The position numbers were made by a program, and so were the translations under genes. Of a stretch of 64,000 nt of DNA, positions 57,052-64,000 are shown piece by piece; position 1 is the first letter of the stretch; the number at the start of each line of letters is the position of its first letter. The DNA is from Cryptomeria japonica (Eukaryota; Streptophyta; Pinopsida; Cupressales; Cupressaceae), in contig NC_081412.1 of assembly GCF_030272615.1 (NCBI RefSeq), positions 137,890,747 to 137,954,746 on the forward strand, given 5' to 3'. The notes under the pieces were generated by a model, which was given only the letters and a program-made list of their open reading frames with translations, ran no database searches and was not told where the DNA came from.

Positions 57052-60000
57052 ATGACATCTACTTCTAAGTCTGTAGAGAGGTTGATGATGACTGTTGAGC
57101 CTGAGGAAGCTCTAAAGGTAGACCAAATTATGTCTTATAATGCATTGTCACAAATCCTGAGCGGTGTTGTGGTGAAAGGTGACTTGTCCAGCTAAATAGA
57201 ATGCAAGATAGAAGATTTAGGAACTCTACACATTTATACAGAGTTGAAATCACTCTGTGATAAGAACAAAAAGATTGAAACAAAATATGCTAGGGTTTTT
57301 GAGAAAGGTTTTCATAATGCCGCCTAATTTCTTGAATATTTTGAGGAAGAACACATAAGAATCATTTTGAGTCGAGTCCACAGAGAGAACATGTATTTAG
57401 AAAGGACTCACATAATAACCAAGGAAGCTATTCAGGCTGTAACTGGTTATTTCTCAGCAAGTGAAATTCCTGTGCTAAGACGAGTTTCAAAAGATATTGT
57501 CTTCAAATTAACCGGTTCTACATCTGATAAGTGTGCTTTTTCTATCAACAATATTAGAGACCCTGCAATGAAACTAGCAGCAATGGTGATAGGCTACTAG
57601 GTATTTTACTCTAGTAGACTTAATAGTGTTCCATCTGCAACAATTCATACAACACATAGAATGATTGCTGATAATGCAGATTATGATCTCTGTGAAGCCA
57701 TCAAAGTGCAATTATTTCAAAATTTGCAATCCATTAAGAAGGACAACACTTAAAAGTTCAAATATGGTCAGCTATTAGCTAGGTTATTTTTCTATTTCCA
57801 GAACTTCCTACTGGGTATTGGAGACATTGAATGGTCAAAAGACCTACCGGTCAATGCACAGATCAAGAACAACATTAAGGCTATGAAGAATATTTTTCCA
57901 GCTACCTTGAATAAGTATTTTAATGAATTTTAGAAAAAGATGAGCATGAGAATGAGATTACCTGAAGATGTGGTAAAACACTTTGAAAAAGACATAGTCT
58001 TCACTGTTACCACTGACTTTTGCTTGATGCAAGCAATTGAGCCTAGAAAGGAAGAGATGGAAGATATGAGCAATGAGGTTAATCATGATTTACTGGTTGG
58101 CTATGCTACTACCCTGTTAGCATCACCTAAAGATAAACAACAGACAAAATTGGACATTGTGGCAGTCCAAGTTGTACCAATAGAAACCTATAATGTACTT
58201 GTACCTAATGTGAAAGGAAAGAAAAATAAGTCTGATGAAAAGTCTCCTGTGAAAAAGACCACAAGGGTGACTCAGAGTGTCCTAACCAAAAATGATCTGA
58301 CACCTAAAGTATATGTAAAGAAGGAGAGTGCACCAAAGAAGAGAAATCAAAAATTGATTTTGCAACCAGAGTCTGAGGGAACAGATTTTGAAGAAGAACC
58401 AAAGAAGGAAAAAGCAACCGGCAAAACACCCAAGAAGGTAAAGGTAGTGCCAAAGGCAACTACACCTATAGATATTGCTACCTACAAACCTGACACAATT
58501 TTTGAGAGAACAATGAAGACATTAGGAGGAAATAGGTTTGACAATGTCAAAGAAAATTTTGATTCTTTCACTAAAGATGACCTGAAGCAAGTCATTCAAC
58601 AGGTAATAACTTATTTGTGTCATTACAATATATTTCCGCATGACTTGGAAAAAGATATTTCAATCTCTTTGTATAATACTCTTTTAGATAAATGGGAAGA
58701 AGCTATTCAATTGGAAAAGAACATTATTGATGAAATACTTGTACAATATTTTCCCAATTTATCCTCGGATGGAATTAGTGCTTTAGTTGAGAAATACAAA
58801 GTATATTTTGATTTTAAAATGAGAAGATTGAAGCTTCTTAATGCAAAAAGGGTAGTTATTGAGTCTAAGACACATCAACTAGCCTATGTAATCAAAAAGA
58901 GGGAAGAATTCATCCACTCTAGCAATAAGGATAATACTATAGATGATGTTCCTCGACCGAAAATGGATGAAGAGGAGATTGTTCAACCTGACATAGTCTT
59001 TCCAATCAAGAAGAAGGATGATTTCATTATTCTTGTTGATGAAGATGTTCAAAACACATTGGATCTATCTGGAGACAACACTGCACTAGATATGGAGCCT
59101 CCTACAATCACTGAAGTACAGGTTACATTAGCTGATCAACTGGCTATTCAACTAAAAGTGGACAATGAACCGATAACATAACAACTTGAGAAACCCCAAT
59201 CTCCACGGGTCATTGAAAATACTCAAAAGGAGTCTACTGATAAATTTGTCACTCAGTTACCTGAAGAGACAACATAGTAGAATACAAAAAGAGCTATCAT
59301 TAAAAGTGTACCTCCTGAACCGGTGAAGTAGAAGCTACTTGAAGATGCTGATGATGATGATTCTTTAAGTATTTTAGGACCCATTAATATGAACACTTTG
59401 AGTGCATTAGAAATGTTGAAGATGCTAATTTTATGCAATCTCGAGCACATAAGAAGAGACTGAAAGAGCAAAGGATTGAAGCAGAGACAATCCAGAATGC
59501 AGTAGAAATTTTGTCTGGTTTACTACCGGAAACAGTCGTTGCACATCTTCCTACACCCATTAGCAAACTTGGTCAATTAGTTGCAGATGCATCTGATCAA
59601 ATCAAGTCGCTTGAAGATGCTGCTCAAATGTCTGCTGAGAAGAGTCACAAGAAGAAATATGGAGATAAAGTGGCAAAGAACATTGAAAGTGGCAAAATGG
59701 CTCTATCTCATAATGGAAGTCTATTGAGAAAAGCTATTGAATTTGGAGGAAAGTATCTTGCCTTTACCTCCAATGTTTCTTTCTTTTATTCTGATATTTC
59801 TAAGAGTCAAGTTGAAACCGAGCAAGAAATGGAAAGGATATGCAAGGCATATGTCCCACTCCAGGACTCCATTCATGCCTTTAACCAGTCTGTAGATGAT
59901 CTGCATGACAGATTGAACAAGAATGATAATGAGAAGGCTAAGAGACTCTGATCTCTAAAAGAGCTCAAGAGTCTGCTCACCTCACAGGTCGACATTCTTC

Positions 60001-60098
60001 AAAGAGCCTACTCCAATGCAAAAGCTATACTTGCTACTCCTGAAATCTGCACGTTAGACTCAATGGAAGAATTCCATCCAACTGATGTCTACATCTGA
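57052..60098 (+). pseudogene. Long unknown ORF of the copia-type element, interrupted
   Basis: About 1,015 codons from the ATG at 57052 (MTSTSKSVERLMMTVEPEEA). In-frame TAA/TAG occur at 57193, 57325, 57598, 57751, 57931, 59179, 59275, 59278 and 59329, with a frameshift near 59420 and a TGA at 59949. The longest intact stretches are 57940-59181 (413 codons) and 59433-59951 (172). N-terminal half: helical (KYGQLLARLFFYFQNFL); middle: Lys/Pro-rich basic linker; C-terminal part: helical, possibly coiled coil. No protease, integrase or RT motif. By position before the purine tract it could be the extra post-pol (envelope-like) ORF of SIRE-type elements, or a captured gene; unresolved. Confidence 0.55.
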
Positions 60099-60435
60099 GT
60101 ATACTGCTAACATACTGGATTCATGGGAAAATGCTTTATCACAAATGAAGTAGAAATTCAATGACATTTTTATGAGATTAGCCAATGCATGAAATTTTTT
60201 AAGTTGTTAATGTTGAACAATTTGATACAAATTTTCTATATATATGTATATATTTTACTTTTTCATTTTGGCATTTTTGTCAAAGGGGGAGTAATAATAT
60301 GTATGTGTGTTTTTGAAAATTTTGTATTTATGCATGCATTAAGGGGGAGTATGAGCACATGTGTAAATATGTTGTGTATGCACACTTAGTGGTATTGTAT
60401 TACTCTAAAATTTTCTAAGAGTTGCCATCAATGCC
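60099..60435 (+). other. 3' non-coding region with repeated purine tracts
   Basis: CAAAGGGGGAGTAATAATATG (about 60281) and TTAAGGGGGAGTATGAGC (about 60340) precede the true polypurine tract. Confidence 0.7.
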
Positions 60436-60446
60436 AAAGGGGGAGA
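60436..60446 (+). other. Polypurine tract
   Basis: AAAGGGGGAGA followed by T and the TGTTGG start of the 3' LTR, the expected plus-strand priming site. Confidence 0.9.
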
Positions 60447-60447
60447 T

Positions 60448-61564
60448 TGTTGGCTTGATGATGATTGCAATGTATTCATCACTTGTTGTCATTGATGAAA
60501 CACTGTCACACACACATATGATTACATTGACTATCGGTGTAACTTCAATTGGTTTACACTGTCAACCACTATGTTTAAGGTTTATCTCTAACCGGTACTC
60601 TGTGTCAACCGATATGTGCTTAAGAGACAACCTGTGGCTACACTAAGTTGACATGAAAATGAAGATGAAGATGAAGATGGAGATCAAGAGGAAGATTCTA
60701 GGACAACAATTCACATGTTTTGTTCCAACCGGTATTGACTGTTCTAACCGGTATCTGATTTTGTGATGAGTTACCAGCACCGTTTTATTGGCAGTCATTT
60801 TTGTGATGAGTTATGATCACTTGTCTAGGTACACTGCACCTAGGAAATTGTGTTTTGATTTCCTTAGGCCGACATAAGATTTGAATGTCTATATAAATAC
60901 ATCTTAGTGAATCATTTGAAAGTGATAGAGAATGATGTTATGTGAATACTGATATGTATCTATAGTGAAAGCTTTTGTTGAAGAGTGATAAGTGTGAAGA
61001 TGAATAGCAGTGTTGAATGTACTTAGAATGATCTGATCAAGCAAGTATTGTGCTACTCAAAACAGATCAAACCATTCTTGTTGTTTTCTAATCATTACAA
61101 CATAATCAAATCCCCTAACCGGGTAAGCTCTAACAAGCTTCATTGTACAAATCCTCTAACAAGGTGATCCATTAGTTTGGATTCTCAAATCCTCCAATGA
61201 GGTTACTCCTAACAGGGTAGTACTCTTAACATGGTATAAGCTTCTAATCAAGCTTTGGGATCTCTAACAAGATTCGTTCCTAGCAGAGCACTTTGTAGAC
61301 CTTAACCGGCCAGTTATCTATTATTGCAGATAGTTAACTTGTGAGTTCCATCTCACCGTGGTTTTTACCTATTTGGGTTTTCCACGTATAAAATACGTGT
61401 GTTATTGTGGATGCTTTACTTTTTATGGATGTTGTTCTATCATTTTGGATAGCATGTATTTTGTTTAAATGCTTGGTTAAGTTCATCTATCGGCTAGTGT
61501 TTGAAGTAGTGTTTTATTTGGTATCACTGAGTCACCCCCCCTCTTAGTGCTTTTCAAGTCCTCA
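60448..61564 (+). repeat. 3' LTR of the copia-type element
   Basis: 1,117 bp, TGTTGGCTTGATGATGATTG to AAGTCCTCA. TATA box TATATAAATA at 60890-60899. It retains segments missing from the 5' LTR, so is closer to full length. Confidence 0.93.
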
Positions 61565-61569
61565 CATCT
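61565..61569. repeat. Target duplication CATCT, right
   Basis: Identical to 54210-54214. The gypsy leader resumes here. Confidence 0.85.
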
Positions 61570-61640
61570 CGATTTTATTTCCATCTTTTTCATCTTGAGG
61601 TTACCCTTGCATGGTCTACACATGCTGACAAAAGAAAAAG

Positions 61641-63903
61641 ATGGCTACCCAAAACCCACATTCAAAAATCATGGGTTGGTTTGAAGAAATGGTTATGGAA
61701 GTTCAAGGATCACCTTATCAATCAGGCCCATCTAGGTCATGCATGCCTCAATGCTATCCAACTTCCACCAATCCATGTCTCCCACACCAACCCACTTACC
61801 AAGTCAATCCCAATTTATTTCACATCCCTTATCCTTCCCCTACCTCTGACAAGGGAATTCCATATTATTCCCCATCCATGTCTTCATATTATCCCTCATC
61901 CACATACCCCTCTGATCCAATATGTATGCCTCCATCATTCCTCCCATCCGCATCTCATTCCCCATCTTTTAAAACACCTCCATAATATCTACTCACCATC
62001 CAAATCCTTTACATCATAGTCATCCAAGCCTTAATCCTAATCCCCCGATCCATAATCCCAATCCTCCATCTAATACTAAACCTCTACATAATCCTCATCC
62101 TTATAAATCCACATTATCCCCATCCTCCATGTCCTTTCTCCATAATTTTGTCAAGAAACACTAAAAAAGGAGACAAAATCCCCACCTCAAAACAAAGTTG
62201 CCCAATCTCCCCAAGTCCTCCATCCACCTCCATACCCTCCAAATCAAGACAATCCTCAATTCCCTAAGCTTCATGATACCACCATCCCCCCATCTACCCA
62301 AGTTTAAGAATCTGTATCCTTTGACATCACACCATCCCCACAACCCCCAACATATCAAGGGCTTGTTCCAAAGTATGCTATCATAGATTCCTCTCCACCT
62401 CAAGATCAAGGCATCCCTCTGTCTCATGATACCTCTACATTTCAAAATATATGTCTATCCTCCACTCCATCTCATGATCCTTATTACAAGTGTGGTTGTC
62501 ATTGCACCAAAAGATCGACCTGTTAATGCTCGATACAACCACTAGGTGTATAGAATCCATAGGAGGCGGTTAAGCCATGTCATAAACCTGAGCACTGTGT
62601 TGCACACCACAAGGATACCAAGGGCGTACACCTTGCAACAATGCCCCCCAACACAAGTGAGGGGTTTGAACCTGTGACAAAATCCTGATACCACTTGTTA
62701 CAAGTGCAGTTGGCATTGCACCAAAAGATCGACCTGTTAATGCCTGATACAACCACTGGACTTATAGAATCCACACCTGAGGCAATTAAGCCATGTCATA
62801 AACCCAAGTGATGTGTTGCACAACACAAGGAGACCAAGGACACACACCTTGCAATAGATCCCATCCCCTCCACTCCATCTCAAGAAAAAACAGTCCCTCC
62901 ATCCAATGCTCTCCTTCCACCTCAAAGTCCAATCATCCCTTCCACTCCATCACATGATCCTATCCCAATTCAAGATCAAATTATTCCTCCATCTCCATGT
63001 CATGATCCCAATCTATCTCATGATCCTAATACTCCTCTTGATCCTCTACATGATCCTAATCCTCCACAAGATCACATCATCCCTATCCAAGCTATACATG
63101 AATCCCATACTTATCAACTTGGCTCTTCCACCTTCATCCACTCTGGTTTCCTCCAAGAGATTACAATTCCTTACACCCTGCATCCCCCTCAAAATGGACT
63201 CGCATATTGTTTCCAAAATAATAAGTATCCTATTGGAAAAAGAATTTTGTGAAAAAATGAATTATCAAGGGAAAGGATTAGGCCTCCATGAACAAGGCAT
63301 ATTGGAACCCCTTCAAGTAAAAGAAAATGAAAATTCATATACAAAGCTCATGCTCAAGATGCTGGTATATCTTTCATCCCATCTAAATCTACAATGCCTC
63401 CATATAAATCAAAATCACACTATCCCCCATCTCCCCCATCCATTTCGAGCCCTTACGTCCAAAAGTCCATTCCTTCCTCATCCACATCAATTTTGGGCCC
63501 CTATGTTCCAAATCTAGACCCTCCATCCCTTCCATCCATTTTGGGTCTTTACATCACTCTATCCACCACCCCATCACCTCAATTGATCCTTAAGCAAGAT
63601 CAACAAAGGCACACATCCTTGAATGCCTTCTCACATTCTCCCCCCATCATACCTTCTATAAAATCTCTAAGTCATCCAACCTGGTCCACCCATACCATTT
63701 CTATTGGAAGCAATTTTGATGCCAAATCTAAAATGCATAAAGCTAGAAATACAAAAAATTCCAAGGATCAAAATGTCCCATCAAAAAGACATTCTCAAGA
63801 AAATAATATTATGATCCAAAAGAAAGAAAAATCCAAAAGGCCACAAATACCTAAAAAGAAAAAATCAAAAACCATGTGGATTCCCAAAATACTCATAGAA
63901 TAA
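61641..63903 (+). pseudogene. Ty3/gypsy gag, broken
   Basis: The ATG at 61641 starts MATQNPHSKIMGWFEEMVME followed by Pro/Ser/Tyr-rich low-complexity sequence, stopping at 61985. A frame shift continues a Pro/His/Asp-rich repeat (HDPNLSHDPNTPLDP style) near 62950-63080, then a G-patch-like YQGKGLGLHEQG (63260-63301) as in plant gypsy polyproteins, and a long Ser/Pro- then Lys-rich tail (63394-63903). The SINE-like dimer at 62481-62862 splits it. No RT is reached before the edge. Confidence 0.55.
62481..62862 (-). mobile_element. SINE-like tandem dimer
   Basis: On the minus strand the left unit (about 62710-62481) starts with a tRNA-like head: ACAAGTGGTATCAGGATTTT (A-box position) and GGTTCAAACC (B box, 62672-62663). 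The body reads GTTTATGACATGGCTTAAYYGCC and ends GGTCGATCTTTTGGTGCAAT. A second body without head occupies about 62862-62711. Text and layout recall the plant Au-type SINE. The gag text TCCACTCCATCTCA occurs on both sides (62461 and 62870) and may be the target duplication, though similar words are common in this gag. Confidence 0.55.
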
Positions 63904-64000
63904 ATGCATCTCAAAGTAAAATCCAAATTGGCATCCAAACTTGCTAATTCGAAAGCTCCCTTCACTCATGAGTCCTCCAACCCTCCATCTTCAAAATCCA
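63904..64000 (+). other. Gypsy internal sequence continuing past the window
   Basis: Lys/Ser/Pro-coding-like sequence after the stop at 63901-63903. Nothing further can be assigned. Confidence 0.3.

Larger units (their letters stand above)
54215..61564 (+). mobile_element. Complete Ty1/copia-type element without pol (SIRE/Maximus-like)
   Basis: 7,350 bp: 5' LTR 54215-55260, primer site 55262-55275 (initiator-Met tRNA type), gag-like ORF 55323-56597, long ORF 57052-60098, purine tracts, 3' LTR 60448-61564 and a perfect 5-bp duplication. Repeated AAAGGGGGAG tracts before the 3' LTR and CCHC gag recall the SIRE/Maximus lineage. Integrase, RT and RNase H motifs were not found in any frame, so it is non-autonomous and would need enzymes from a relative. 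Confidence 0.87.
50081..64000 (+). mobile_element. Ty3/gypsy element, plus strand, 5' portion, with nested insertions
   Basis: A 5' LTR (about 50081-51355), a primer-site region (51362-51383), a long non-coding leader (51384-54214, resuming at 61565) and gag (from 61641) are in order. Pol and the 3' LTR lie beyond the window. A complete copia-type element (54215-61564) sits in the leader and a SINE-like dimer (62481-62862) in gag. Confidence 0.65.

Noticed and set aside
62640..62715. tRNA gene
   Set aside because: A- and B-box-like words are present but a complete cloverleaf with acceptor stem and anticodon arm cannot be built; a SINE head explains them better.
62570..62925. Minus-strand frames near the SINE-like dimer considered as a gene
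   Set aside because: They follow the duplicated SINE-like text and have no domain or splice context.

Overview
The window is nuclear DNA of a land plant with a large, repeat-rich genome. It holds one recognisable spliced single-copy gene, an alcohol dehydrogenase, in a landscape of nested retrotransposons, solo LTRs, satellites and microsatellites. Plant-type LINEs, a Ty1/copia element with an initiator-Met-tRNA primer site, and Ty3/gypsy LTRs support this. The repeat load and the ADH sequence would fit a conifer or other gymnosperm, but that is inference. No prokaryotic operons, rRNA genes or CRISPR arrays were seen.

Layout. 1-5186: decayed minus-strand LINE running off the left edge, joined to an LTR-like repeat (5186-6080) that recurs at 49182-50080. 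6809-16960: possible DNA transposon with AATCGGATATCCGATT-type palindromic motifs at both ends. It carries a plus-strand unknown gene, a 360-bp satellite and a broken, convergent minus-strand transposase-like gene. 16990-21125: GT/GA microsatellites around a 3.9-kb minisatellite built of inverted modules. 21130-28200: mostly non-coding, with a small degenerate LTR-like element (22850-24626). 28274-32186: a nine-exon minus-strand alcohol dehydrogenase gene whose conceptual product (377 residues) looks intact. 33257-39475: a full-length 6.2-kb minus-strand LINE flanked by a perfect 14-bp target-site duplication, with damaged ORFs. 39961-46026: a minus-strand Ty3/gypsy remnant (gag-protease), invaded by a solo LTR (40540-41728) with a 5-bp duplication. 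46229-50080: a GA-rich block between short direct repeats, then two minus-strand LTR-like repeats. 50081-64000: a plus-strand Ty3/gypsy element (LTR, primer site, long leader, gag) whose leader is split by a complete 7.35-kb copia-type element (54215-61564, duplication CATCT) and whose gag is interrupted by a SINE-like dimer.

The two most unusual objects are the 7.35-kb copia-type element, which carries zinc-knuckle gag plus a long unknown ORF but no visible pol, and the palindrome-bordered 6.8-17.0 kb unit with a DDE-like transposase of a family I cannot name. Only the ADH gene appears capable of encoding a full protein.
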